NCBI RefSeq assembly: GCF_018403325.1
Contig: NZ_BOSL01000007.1
Location: 186,001 to 250,000 of the forward strand
Source of the DNA: Paenibacillus vini
GTDB lineage: Bacteria; Bacillota; Bacilli; Paenibacillales; Paenibacillaceae
Length of the DNA: 64,000 bases
Direction: 5' to 3'
Part shown: positions 43,459 to 52,043 of the stretch, one piece after another
How positions within the stretch are numbered: position 1 is the first letter of the stretch
Layout: each line of letters begins with the position of its first letter
The notes under the pieces: generated by a model
The model's database searches: none
What the model was told of the DNA's origin: nothing
What the model saw: the letters and a program-made list of their open reading frames with translations, nothing else
Position numbers and translations under genes: made by a program

Positions 43459-44216
43459 GTGAAGCTTTTAAAGAGTAAAAGCAAAATTATCGGATTGATT
43501 TTAGGACTGTTCATTTTTTCAATTGTTGTTGTCTCTCTAACGGTTTATGCAAAGCCAGTTAACGCTATGTTCGTTGATTATTCAAATATGGAGCAAATCG
43601 ATAAAGATGTTTATGTGGAACCTGTTTTGAAGAGCGATGAAAGAACGGATTGTTGGAATATGTAATGTCCTCACAAGATAAAGTGGCAGATGTTTTTGGT
43701 GAAAGAGTTTCTTCTCCCTATTTAATAGTCACTCTTAGTCAACAAGCATTGAAGAAATATGCGGAAAATCCGACGGGGCAAACTTATTACTATCCATGGA
43801 AGAATTATATCGTTGTTGGACCAAAGGGGTTAAATGTAAGCGTAATATCACATGAATTTACTCATGCAGAGTTAAGAGAAAGATTACATAATAAGAATAA
43901 AGTCCCCGTGTGGTTTGATGAAGGTCTAGCAACCATGGTTGACGGCAGATATTCCAACTACGAAAAGGTATGGATGCAGTATTCGAATAATGGCGAGATA
44001 CCTGTTGATTATAGCCTGCTTGACTCACATCAAGCATTTCATTATGGAAACGCCGAGGCTTGGACTAATTATAATTTGGCATGTTACGAAATTTCACGCT
44101 GGTACACAATTGTAGGAAGCTCCGGTCTTATCAAATTAATCGATTAGTTGAACAAGGGTGAGCAATTCGATGTTCAGTATAGACTATTAGAAGCTGAAGC
44201 AAGTAATCGGGATTAA
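43459..44216 (+). pseudogene. Membrane-anchored zinc-peptidase-like gene, frameshifted and with an in-frame stop
   Basis: GTG 43459 opens a frame with a signal/anchor helix (IIGLILGLFIFSIVVVSLTV). Near 43640 the frame shifts and continues as LLEYVMSSQDKVADVFGERV. This holds HEFTHAELRER, an HExxH zinc motif, and FDEGLATMVDG as in gluzincin-type peptidases. A TAG at 44145-44147 interrupts a frame that continues LNKGEQFDVQYRLLEAE to a natural stop at 44214-44216. Two independent lesions make it a pseudogene unless both are sequence errors. Confidence 0.65.
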
Positions 44217-44234
44217 CAAATAGGAGAGGTAATC

Positions 44235-44780
44235 ATGATCATTTTTCAAAATCAGGAATTATGTCTAAGAAGTCTTGAATTCGAAGATGCTGATTTACTT
44301 GTAAAGTGGCTCTCTAATCCCACAGTACTCCAATATTATGAAGGCCGCGATCGCGCTCATGATGAGGAGTTAGTTCAAAAGCATTTTTACGAAGATAGGG
44401 ATGGAATTACCCAATGTATCATCCAATATCGATCCATTGACATAGGGTACCTTCAGTTTTATGTGATAGATGAGGAAGAGATTAAGAAGTACGGGTACAC
44501 TGATTTCAGCGGAAAGATTTATGGGATGGATCAGTTTATTGGGGAGCCTTCTTTTTGGAACCAGGGAATCGGAACACAACTAATTAAAGAAACCGTCAAA
44601 TATCTTATAAATGTCAAAAAGGCACAGATTGTAGTCATGGATCCTCAAGCCTGGAACACTAGGGCATTAAAGGTTTATGAGAAATGCGGTTTTATTAAGA
44701 AGAAATATCTTAAGAAACATGAATACCACGAAGGACAATATAGAGATTGTTGGCTGATTGAATACAAAAATAATGAATGA
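44235..44780 (+). CDS. Aminoglycoside 6'-N-acetyltransferase-like GNAT, AAC(6')
   Basis: A 181-residue GNAT protein whose layout follows AAC(6')-Ie, the acetyltransferase half of the bifunctional AAC(6')-APH(2'') enzyme: LCLRSLEFEDADLLVKWLS, YYEGRD, IYGMDQFIGEPSFWNQGIGT at the acetyl-CoA loop and MDPQAWNTRALKVYEKCGF. It may acetylate the 6'-amine of aminoglycosides; whether it gives resistance is untested. GGAGAGG precedes the ATG. Confidence 0.8.
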   Translation: MIIFQNQELCLRSLEFEDADLLVKWLSNPTVLQYYEGRDRAHDEELVQKHFYEDRDGITQCIIQYRSIDIGYLQFYVIDEEEIKKYGYTDFSGKIYGMDQFIGEPSFWNQGIGTQLIKETVKYLINVKKAQIVVMDPQAWNTRALKVYEKCGFIKKKYLKKHEYHEGQYRDCWLIEYKNNE

Positions 44781-44796
44781 TTTCAGGAGAAGATCG

Positions 44797-45036
44797 TTGA
44801 AAAAGTATATCGAGATTGGATTTGGCAACAGGTGGATCGTCAGAACGGAACTGGAGCATGAAGATGGAACAGAGACCGAAATTAAAGGAATCGTGAAACC
44901 GTTTAAATTGAAATCAGTATATTTAAGATTATGGATAGGAAGAAGAGTCTTGATTATTGATCTTAAAGAAGGAATAAAGCTTCAGACCAAAAGCAGAAAA
45001 AGTTTCAAGTTAATAATAGGACTCTACGGAGTTTGA
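44797..45036 (+). CDS. DUF3977-family protein
   Basis: A 79-residue protein from TTG 44797 with AGGAGAAG upstream. KKYIEIGFGNRWIVRTELE and YLRLWIGRRVLIIDLKEG are the conserved stretches of DUF3977, a small Bacilli family of unknown function. Starts 16 bp after the AAC(6')-like gene. Confidence 0.75.
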   Translation: MKKYIEIGFGNRWIVRTELEHEDGTETEIKGIVKPFKLKSVYLRLWIGRRVLIIDLKEGIKLQTKSRKSFKLIIGLYGV

Positions 45037-45102
45037 GAAACCAGAGCAATACGGCATGACAGCTTTTGCAAAGATGACAGTTATGATCGAGGAGGTCCCT
45101 TA

Positions 45103-45235
45103 ATGCATGAGTTAGCTCAAGAAGATTATTACATTGTATTGGGATTGTTCACTAGATAATGAACCCAAAAAGCTTGCGGAAAGATTAGGGTTCACTCAGG
45201 TGCATCGCTATACTGGCAGCTTTTTTGAACTTTAA
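45103..45235 (+). pseudogene. GNAT acetyltransferase fragment
   Basis: A short start (MHELAQEDYYIVLG, with GGAGG) is followed by a frame change into CSLDNEPKKLAERLGFTQVH...FFEL and stop, a typical GNAT C-terminus (NEPKKLAERLGF). Most of the gene is missing. Confidence 0.5.
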
Positions 45236-45268
45236 TTTGAAATTCATATGGAGAAGGGAAGGCAAACC

Positions 45269-45736
45269 ATGATACTTGGATTGTACGAAGCACATCTACC
45301 TGTTAGCAATTTACACAGATCCATCGAATTTTACTCTAAATTAGGATTAGAACTTGCCTGGAGAGATGAAGATACTGCTTTCTTCTGGATTGAAAAGGAG
45401 AAGAGTTGGATTGGTTTATGGCAAGGAGAGGAACATAAAACTTCGTATCACCCCTCACTAAGACATTTAGCATTTTGTGTTAGTTATGAAGATCTTAAAG
45501 ATAGCGTAAAATGGCTAAAAGCTATCGAGATAGATCCGGTACCGTTTGGCAAAAGAAATTCAGTACATCCTTTTATCCGTCCAAATCAGGGGAACGCTTC
45601 CGTTTATTTCGATGATCCGGATGGAAACAGCTTAGAATTGATGTGTTTTATAAGTGTCCCTGAAAAGTTTAAAAATGTAACCAATAAATTATCAATAGAA
45701 GAATGGGAAAATCTTTTGAAAGAGACCGCTTTTTAA
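45269..45736 (+). CDS. VOC/glyoxalase-fold protein
   Basis: A 155-residue glyoxalase/bleomycin-resistance-fold protein: YEAHLPVSNLHRSIEFYSKLGLEL, LRHLAFCVSYEDLKDSVKWL and VYFDDPDGNSLELMCF. The conserved His/Glu metal ligands of the family are in place (AHLPV, LELM). ATG 45269 has GAAGGGAAGG. Substrate unknown; fosfomycin thiol transferases are one branch of this fold. Confidence 0.75.
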   Translation: MILGLYEAHLPVSNLHRSIEFYSKLGLELAWRDEDTAFFWIEKEKSWIGLWQGEEHKTSYHPSLRHLAFCVSYEDLKDSVKWLKAIEIDPVPFGKRNSVHPFIRPNQGNASVYFDDPDGNSLELMCFISVPEKFKNVTNKLSIEEWENLLKETAF

Positions 45737-45751
45737 GGAGTTGAACCTATT

Positions 45752-46216
45752 ATGAAGAAGATTCTTTTTCTGTTTATATTACTTGCTATCGGACTTATCA
45801 CTGGCTGCAATGAACATAATGAATCTGATTGGAAACTAAGTTCAACTTTTGGTGTGCCTTATACAGATGATCAAGGTGTAGAGAGAAGTTTTACCCTAAG
45901 AGGGATTGAAAACAAGCTTGGAATAACGGATGCTCCCCTTACAGTAGGGGTCTCCCAGAAGGTTGTTTGGCATTTTTGGGATCAGGAAGACAACCTTATC
46001 GGAAAGTCATTTAAAGTCGACGGTATAAGTGCCAAAACCGGAGAGCAGGTTACTTTGTTTGAATCGGATCCCCTTGTGCTAGCTCCCAATTTAGGGGCAA
46101 CAACATCGTTGCCATCAGGAATTAAACTGACCTCGACGGGTCTTTGGAAACTCAATATTTATTTAGATAACGAGCATTATGAATCTTTATTTGTTGAAGG
46201 TAAGGAACCGAATTAG
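45752..46216 (+). CDS. Lipoprotein of unknown function
   Basis: A 154-residue protein with a lipoprotein signal (ILFLFILLAIGLITGC; Cys about 19), so anchored to the outer face of the membrane. The mature domain is beta-rich and Gly/Thr-rich, reminiscent of DUF4871-type Bacillus lipoproteins (WHFWDQEDNLIGKSFKV). AAGGAG precedes the ATG. It starts 15 bp after the VOC gene. Confidence 0.65.
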   Translation: MKKILFLFILLAIGLITGCNEHNESDWKLSSTFGVPYTDDQGVERSFTLRGIENKLGITDAPLTVGVSQKVVWHFWDQEDNLIGKSFKVDGISAKTGEQVTLFESDPLVLAPNLGATTSLPSGIKLTSTGLWKLNIYLDNEHYESLFVEGKEPN

Positions 46217-46245
46217 CGATAAAAGGGTTTCTGAGAAATGAAAAA

Positions 46246-46273
46246 GCTTAAGCGGTATCGATACCGCTTAAGC
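46246..46273. terminator. 28-bp perfect palindrome, probable bidirectional terminator
   Basis: GCTTAAGCGGTATC is followed without loop by its exact complement and flanked by AAAAA and CTTAT. It lies between convergent genes (the lipoprotein on + and the TOMM locus on -). The absence of a loop makes it equally able to form a cruciform or bind a dimeric protein. Confidence 0.55.
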
Positions 46274-46385
46274 CTTATAAACTAGATAAACAATCCCGAA
46301 CATGATTATTGACGAAATCACTTGGATTGCTGATCTTGTCTTTTCATTAAATCAACAAAGGAACGATAATCGTACCGCTGTAAAA

Positions 46386-46499
46386 TTAGATGAATGTACG
46401 AGAAACGATAACCAGCAGAATGAACAGTACGAGGATTACACCTGTACTTGTAAACAAGCCAGCGCAGCTACAGCTGCCAACTCCACCCAGTTCTCCCAT
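46386..46499 (-). CDS. YjcZ-like tiny transmembrane protein
   Basis: A 37-residue ORF missed by length filters. It begins MGELGGVGSCSCAG and continues with a hydrophobic helix ending VLFILLVIVSRTFI, the pattern of the tiny YjcZ-type sporulation membrane proteins of Bacilli. AAGGGGGG lies 11 bases before the ATG. It is downstream of, and on the same strand as, the TOMM locus. Its short Ser/Cys cluster (SCSC) makes a modified-peptide role conceivable but unsupported. Confidence 0.55.
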   Translation of the reverse strand: MGELGGVGSCSCAGLFTSTGVILVLFILLVIVSRTFI

Positions 46500-46610
46500 T
46501 GCGATTTTCCCCCCTTCGCCGTATATATCTAAATTGTATGAATGTACACGGCAGGTGGATTGGACTCCTGTCTAGAAATACGGCGAATGCCTTAAGAATT
46601 TTGCCCTTGC

Positions 46611-48545
46611 CTAAGGAAATGGATGCGGATAAGGATTGAGCTCCTGCAGAGTCAGCCTGTGGTCTGTATAACCTAACTTCATCGGTATGTCCAATACCCT
46701 ATTTAGCCCATGAAGCCGGGTAAGATGGTGACCAAATGTCATGGGTAACATTCCCGGTATAAGCACCTTCACACAATGGAGTCCATTGCGTAGCGTCTCG
46801 CTCGATGACTGGTCAACAACAATGACATCCATCTGAAGACGGAGGAAAACTTGAAGTATTTGTTTTAAGTCCTCTGTTAAATCTTCTTGCCAAGGAATCG
46901 AAGGAAACTCTTCTGCAAAAGTTCGGAGGGGGTTCTGTTCATCGATTAAAAAATGAAGCCGTTCTTCTGCCTGTGGCAAGCTATAGAGCAGGGAGTGATC
47001 CTCCATATGCTGCACAAGGAACGAGTCATCAAGCATAGCTTCGGCTTCAGGTCTTCGTTCCTTCAATCTCCTCTCCGCCGCCGGGATCATGCCCGCCAGC
47101 TCATGTATGGCGCTCTTGGCTGCCCGAATTGGATCGAGATGAGCTCCAGCAGAACAGAGGAGGTTTACGTTTTGTGCTGCGTTTCCTTTTGCGATTGCCC
47201 ATATGCTGGGAATTCCGTTTTCCATTGTGGTGTTGTATAAGCTCACTTCATAACCAGTAACCGCTTGTAAACGTTGAATCATCAGGATCAGTTCCGGGTC
47301 TCCAGAAGAATTATAGTCAAGCCGGGGAGCAGGGAGTTTCCCAAACCAGGTCATCAGAAAGGAATCTCTCTCAACCACTTCGAAAATCCCATACAAAATG
47401 GCCTCCTCCAGGCTTCCTCCTACAGCACACCCATTGGAGTTCTCATACACAAATCCTTCTCCTTCACCCATGCTATAATACGCCAGCAGTTCAGGGACCA
47501 GAACAGGACGTGAATGTAGAAACGAATATCCCCAGACCCATTCCATTGGAGCTTCCGGATCATATGGGCTAAAAGGAAAGTCAGGCTGATTGTACTGTTC
47601 CTCTGCATGAAGCCCTACCACATTCGGATCCAGGGCGGTATCCTTAAGTTGTGAATAGCTGCCCTGCACGATGGTTCGCTTGCCACGAGGAGTCACGCCG
47701 CAATAACGCTCCAGCCCTTCTAAGATCCCCGCAAGCTCGCTTTCTACATAAGAGTGTGATCGCCCCCCAGTAATCTCATCGTAAAAACCTAACGGAAGGT
47801 TTACACCGGCCATGGCAAAGACAGAGTCGAGCCCCCACTTTTTATCGTTAAAAATTCCTGTACGACGGTCCCAGTAATCTCTAAGTAAAACACTCTTTAA
47901 ATCATTTATTGAGCGGCTTCGGTAACTGTTGCCCGCCTTTAGGCACTTCTGTAGTGCTATTTCCGCTAATTCAGCGGAGTTATCCGGCAATTGCCCGCAA
48001 ACGGAACAAGTCCCGAGCGGCATGACATAATGGATCGAGCAGCTCAGATGATCCAAGTTGACCAAATAGAGATGTTCTTCCGTATTTGCTCTATCGCCTC
48101 GCAAGACCTTATCCGTTTCCGAGGAGATAATATGCGCCATATAACAAGCAACCGCCGGAGATATCTCAACAGTATTAGAGGAAACATAATCTTCAGACAC
48201 GAGCTTCAAAAGTAAATCCTCGACCTCTTTCCGATTGCTCCCCGCTAAGGATAATCGCGTTTCTGCACATTGGAAACATCCGGTCGTTCCAGGAACCCTT
48301 AACGGCCCTATGATTCCTTCCCCTAGAGATATATAGGCGTTTAACCATGGAATGCCCCGTGAAGTCAGCTTTTGTTCAGCTTCATAAATCGTGGAGGAGT
48401 TATCCTCATCATTCAGCACCAAGACCAAGTCTACTGCGGGAATCTCTTCACTAAAATCCTTTCTTTGAATAGGCAAGTATTCAGATAAAAGTTTAGATAC
48501 GGCTGCGGCAAGCGTTCCCTCCCCAATAATAGCGACAGAATTCAT
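46611..48545 (-). CDS. TOMM cyclodehydratase: E1-like leader-binding domain fused to YcaO
   Basis: A 644-residue azole/azoline-forming cyclodehydratase for ribosomal peptides. The N-terminal ThiF/E1-like domain carries two CxxC pairs for structural zinc (Cys90/93, Cys180/183). The YcaO domain has the ATP-binding elements ESELAGILEGLERY (268-281), NSNGCAVGGSLEEA and EVVERD (389-394). The C-terminus ends PYPHPFP, the PxPxP tail characteristic of azole-forming YcaO proteins (SagD family). The ATG at 48545 has AGGAGG and overlaps the upstream stop by 4 bp (ATGA), so the two proteins are translationally coupled. Confidence 0.88.
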   Translation of the reverse strand: MNSVAIIGEGTLAAAVSKLLSEYLPIQRKDFSEEIPAVDLVLVLNDEDNSSTIYEAEQKLTSRGIPWLNAYISLGEGIIGPLRVPGTTGCFQCAETRLSLAGSNRKEVEDLLLKLVSEDYVSSNTVEISPAVACYMAHIISSETDKVLRGDRANTEEHLYLVNLDHLSCSIHYVMPLGTCSVCGQLPDNSAELAEIALQKCLKAGNSYRSRSINDLKSVLLRDYWDRRTGIFNDKKWGLDSVFAMAGVNLPLGFYDEITGGRSHSYVESELAGILEGLERYCGVTPRGKRTIVQGSYSQLKDTALDPNVVGLHAEEQYNQPDFPFSPYDPEAPMEWVWGYSFLHSRPVLVPELLAYYSMGEGEGFVYENSNGCAVGGSLEEAILYGIFEVVERDSFLMTWFGKLPAPRLDYNSSGDPELILMIQRLQAVTGYEVSLYNTTMENGIPSIWAIAKGNAAQNVNLLCSAGAHLDPIRAAKSAIHELAGMIPAAERRLKERRPEAEAMLDDSFLVQHMEDHSLLYSLPQAEERLHFLIDEQNPLRTFAEEFPSIPWQEDLTEDLKQILQVFLRLQMDVIVVDQSSSETLRNGLHCVKVLIPGMLPMTFGHHLTRLHGLNRVLDIPMKLGYTDHRLTLQELNPYPHPFP

Positions 48546-50017
48546 GAAGTTTCCTCCTCTCCAAGAACTACACCGTAGGCTACGAACGGCCCTTTTCCCC
48601 ACAACGATTCATTATGCACTTCAAATACCTCAAGGCACTTATGCGAATGCTTCAGAGTCTCCATGGCTGAGACTATCAATGAACTATAGCTTGGAGGATC
48701 ACCGACTTCAGAAATAGGAAAGTTGTAATCATCATGACCTTTTTGTAGAAGGGGAGGGACCGCTGTGGGCTCGGTTGTACTCAGTGCCTTCAGCAGTGAT
48801 TGGCGAAGTGCATGCGTGAAACTAAGATCCACGCTGCCATACCATGACGAATCTGCGCAGACCCAGACGGCCGGAAAACCGAACACCGGCTCACCTACTG
48901 CAATAAGAGGTTCCCTTTCCAAGGTGGTTAATGCTTTTGAGTAATACTGACTACGGATGTCTTCCATTTGCGGGCATGCAATACGATGAACAACAATCGG
49001 TCCATCAGACACAATCCGCTTACTTAACTCTTTCGTTAAACAAGCCCTAAGCCCACGGCCTACGGCTTCATTAATATCGCATCCAGCTCCAATGCTGATT
49101 CTGTCTTGCTTATCATCAGGTAAGTTGGCAAATATCCGCGGAATCAGGCGGGTCACATAAGCTTCTAACCCAGCCAATCCCGATTCTCGCCGTGCCTCAA
49201 CATGCGTCAGTCCACTCCTGATAATGGTAGGTAAGAGCTGCTCAGATTCTTGGGGCAAGGGGTCTACAGGTTGAACAAGACACTGGGCCAGCGGAAGCTG
49301 AATTAAGTCCGACTCTTCCCATGCATGAAAGATTCCGGATACCCTGGAAGTCAGTTGGTTGAACGCCGTAAACCATACCTCCGGACTTATCTTTTCATGA
49401 TTAATTAGCAGCCTACGCGCTATATCCGTCACCGGAAGGGCCAAGGTAAACCCGGATACTAAAGGATGTGAGAGTACAGAATGCCAGCCTCCAGTTAGCG
49501 TTAAGGGGTCAAGTAAGAAGCAATGATTCCTATAGTCCATTTCATGTTCATACGTAATGTCTTTATGCCTTACATGAACTAGTATACTTGTTAAGATTCC
49601 AATAGCCGCACTGGAGAAGACCACCGGCGTTTGCTTCTCGGGAAAAGCGGAGTAATGGATTCTCCTCCATGCTGATTCCCATTGGCCGTCTCCGTCAGGG
49701 TCCAGCAACGGACCTGCCATTCCAATTCCTCTTATGACGATGGCAGGGAGCATTTGTTTCCTTTCCGCCATGCAAGCAAGTTGAATACACCGAAGTTCGT
49801 CCCAATCACCATGCTCTGAAATGTACAATATAAATTGAAAAGGCTGAACGATTGCCCTCCAATCCGGCTCCTCTTTTTCTTCGGTGGCTGTTGATTCCTT
49901 ATTTGTTACATAAACCGCGAGATCAGACAAACCGGATTCATACCATGATTCAGCAAGCGAGAGCAAGATGCGGCCGGAACCGATAGCGAGTGTACCCTCT
50001 TCTTGAAGCGTAGCCAT
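48542..50017 (-). CDS. ThiF-like thiazole-bacteriocin maturation protein
   Basis: A 491-residue protein. It shows RGIGMAGPLLDPDGDGQWESAWRR, the characteristic signature of the 'putative thiazole-containing bacteriocin maturation protein' family that accompanies SagD-like YcaO enzymes in Bacilli (heterocycloanthracin-type loci). The later VSGFTLALPVTDIARRLL and SIGAGCDINEAVGRGL regions are YcaO-partner-like. Start 50017 (MATLQEEGTL) has AAGGAG at 9 bases; a longer frame exists upstream without a site. Forms an operon with the YcaO gene. The precise role, perhaps precursor recognition, is inferred. Confidence 0.75.
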   Translation of the reverse strand: MATLQEEGTLAIGSGRILLSLAESWYESGLSDLAVYVTNKESTATEEKEEPDWRAIVQPFQFILYISEHGDWDELRCIQLACMAERKQMLPAIVIRGIGMAGPLLDPDGDGQWESAWRRIHYSAFPEKQTPVVFSSAAIGILTSILVHVRHKDITYEHEMDYRNHCFLLDPLTLTGGWHSVLSHPLVSGFTLALPVTDIARRLLINHEKISPEVWFTAFNQLTSRVSGIFHAWEESDLIQLPLAQCLVQPVDPLPQESEQLLPTIIRSGLTHVEARRESGLAGLEAYVTRLIPRIFANLPDDKQDRISIGAGCDINEAVGRGLRACLTKELSKRIVSDGPIVVHRIACPQMEDIRSQYYSKALTTLEREPLIAVGEPVFGFPAVWVCADSSWYGSVDLSFTHALRQSLLKALSTTEPTAVPPLLQKGHDDYNFPISEVGDPPSYSSLIVSAMETLKHSHKCLEVFEVHNESLWGKGPFVAYGVVLGEEETS

Positions 50018-50145
50018 CCTGCACAACTCCTTCCCAATCTTTTTGATGCATAATGCACTGTTCAAGCTACTCAAATTTCGCTATTTACTAACGATAAAAT
50101 TCATTTAAAGATATGAAGCTTGCTGTTCTTGTATGTATTTCATCG

Positions 50146-50216
50146 TTTAAAACCGTATTCACTGTGAAGGGCAATCACCCTTTGTCAGTGAGATGTATTA
50201 TAATGGAATAAGCCTA
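50146..50216 (+). repeat. attC-like 5' half (site 15)
   Basis: AAAACCGTATTCACTG, GGGC/ACCC hairpin, TGTCAG and GATGTATTATAATGGAA follow the order of site 1. The 3' half is not adjacent; a possible 3' end lies after the next gene (50731-50765). Confidence 0.5.
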
Positions 50217-50269
50217 ATTGAATGCGTTTTCGCTTTGCCGGCTAAAAAAACGTAAAGGGGTTAGTTTCT

Positions 50270-50734
50270 ATGTCAAATGAGGTAAAAGAACTGCTTATTA
50301 CTTTTGAGGAATGGATCCAATTTGTTCAGTCCCTCCAGGATCAATCTGAAGAGTTTTGGCATTCTAGTATTGAAGCCGGGAAGTGGACGATCAAAGATAT
50401 TGTCTGTCATATCATGCTCTGGGATAAGTTTTTTTACGAGGAAGCCATACATAAGATTGCTTCGGGCAAATCTATTACACTTAAACATACCGATTATGAT
50501 GAATTCAATAATAAAGCTGTAGTTTACGCAAAGACTATCACTATAAGCGAATTGGTAGGGGAAACCGTTTCATATCGTGAAAAAATTAGTTCTTCCATTC
50601 GAGTTATGCCTGAGGAAATAATCAATCAGAATTTTAAAGATGGGGATGGAAACGATTTTAATGTGACTCAGTATTTAAAGGATTTCATCTGGCATGATCA
50701 ACATCATATGAATCAAATAACTAGCTTAAGATAG
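50270..50734 (+). CDS. DinB-like protein
   Basis: A 154-residue four-helix-bundle protein of the DinB/DUF664/ClbS-like group: KWTIKDIVCHIMLWDKFFYEEA with a metal-ligand His, and IWHDQHHMNQI near the C-terminus with further histidines. Metal-dependent hydrolase or thiol-transferase activity is possible. AAAGGGG precedes the ATG. Confidence 0.75.
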   Translation: MSNEVKELLITFEEWIQFVQSLQDQSEEFWHSSIEAGKWTIKDIVCHIMLWDKFFYEEAIHKIASGKSITLKHTDYDEFNNKAVVYAKTITISELVGETVSYREKISSSIRVMPEEIINQNFKDGDGNDFNVTQYLKDFIWHDQHHMNQITSLR

Positions 50735-50765
50735 ATAGTTATCTAAAGTCGAGACTTTTCGTGAA
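50731..50765 (+). repeat. attC-like 3' remnant
   Basis: GATAGTTATCTAAAGTCGAGACTTTTCGTGAAC follows the end of site 1 (GAGCTATCTA...GGTCGTTTCGTGAATAC). With the 5' half at 50146 it brackets the DinB-like gene. Confidence 0.35.
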
Positions 50766-50784
50766 CCGGAAAGGAGATCAAAAG

Positions 50785-51438
50785 ATGTACAGCAATGAAG
50801 AACTTATCAAGCTGGCAGAAGATTTTGTGAAGGAAGAACTGGGCCCTGACCCGTCAGGTCATGATTGGTGGCACTGTGACCGGGTTAGAAATTTAGCTTT
50901 AGAAATTGCAAAGAACGAGCAGGCGGGCGCGGATATTTTTATTTGTGAATTGGCAGCGCTTCTTCATGACATAGCTGATGTTAAATTAAATGAATCAAAA
51001 CAGGCAGGTATAGATAAAGTACGGAACTGGATGCAACAGAGGATAGATGATAAAGAATGCATAGATAAAGTCGTAACCATCATATCATCCATCTCATATA
51101 ATGGCGGACAGAATAAACCAATGGAGACCATTGAAGGTCAAATTGTTCAAGATGCTGACCGATTGGATGCACTAGGGGCCATAGGGATCGCCAGGACCTT
51201 TGTATATTCCGGTTGGAAAGGACAGCTAATCCATAATCCCGAACAAGATTTCACGGATAAGGATTACAGATCGAATGGAAAAACGGCAATATACCATTTC
51301 TATGAAAAACTATTGAAATTAAAAGATTTGATGAATACAAATTATGCGAAAGAGTTAGCGGAGAAAAGACATAAATTTATGGAAGAGTATTTAAATCAGT
51401 TTTATCAAGAGTGGAATTTTAAAGAAAACCAACCCTAA
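50785..51438 (+). CDS. HD-domain phosphohydrolase
   Basis: A 217-residue HD-superfamily hydrolase of the YedJ type. The metal ligands are His in HDWWHCDRV, the HD pair in LLHDIADV, and Asp in VQDADRLDALGAIGIARTF. It likely removes phosphate from a nucleotide-type substrate. ATG 50785 has AAGGAG. Confidence 0.85.
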   Translation: MYSNEELIKLAEDFVKEELGPDPSGHDWWHCDRVRNLALEIAKNEQAGADIFICELAALLHDIADVKLNESKQAGIDKVRNWMQQRIDDKECIDKVVTIISSISYNGGQNKPMETIEGQIVQDADRLDALGAIGIARTFVYSGWKGQLIHNPEQDFTDKDYRSNGKTAIYHFYEKLLKLKDLMNTNYAKELAEKRHKFMEEYLNQFYQEWNFKENQP

Positions 51439-51491
51439 TAATGAGCATTGAACATCCGTCGAAATCTTTGAACACCTAAGGGAGATTATCA

Positions 51492-52043
51492 ATGAAGTAT
51501 TATTTGTATCACTACTATGAACGAGAGAATGGACCATTCAAAAATTTATCAAGTTTGTCTCTAGAAGCTGGAGAAGAGGTACTTCGAAAGTTAAAACAGG
51601 AGCCTGATGTATTTGCAAGCAATCGTTCAGACGATTATTTAAAAATTCGCAGAGAATTGGAAAAAACGGCCCGAGAACTGTTTATTGCTAAGGGAGGAAA
51701 ACCGAAAAAGGAATATCCTCACTATATGACGCTTGGTAAATGTGAATGGATTCAAGGATGGTATAAAGATGGGTGCGAACTTCGCGTAGATCTAGAGGAA
51801 TTTAGTCCTGAGATTCTAAGTTTTACGTATGGGGACTTGTTTCCGACAATGAGATATAAAGACGGTAAAGAGTATAGGGGACAGGTATACACAAAGACAG
51901 AAATTATGGACCTTATAAACCGGTACGGACTACCCCAACAATGGAACCCGGAAGGGAAGAAGGGGCCGGAAAGGTATGTTGAAGTGCAAATATGGGACGA
52001 TAAAGCATTAAGGGGGACGTTTAATGAAGATTCGTCTTACTGA
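51492..52043 (+). CDS. Conserved hypothetical protein
   Basis: A 183-residue soluble protein rich in Tyr, Trp and charged residues (YYLYHYYERENGPFKNLSSL at the start, IQGWYKDGCELRVDLEEF in the middle). Family not recognised, but similar proteins with this Tyr-rich start occur in Bacilli and Clostridia. AGGGAG precedes the ATG. Its end overlaps the GrpB gene by 20 bp. Confidence 0.6.
   Translation: MKYYLYHYYERENGPFKNLSSLSLEAGEEVLRKLKQEPDVFASNRSDDYLKIRRELEKTARELFIAKGGKPKKEYPHYMTLGKCEWIQGWYKDGCELRVDLEEFSPEILSFTYGDLFPTMRYKDGKEYRGQVYTKTEIMDLINRYGLPQQWNPEGKKGPERYVEVQIWDDKALRGTFNEDSSY

Noticed and set aside
46302-46532. 76-codon + strand frame
   Set aside because: Antisense to the better supported YjcZ-like gene and without a ribosome binding site; its protein is low-complexity.
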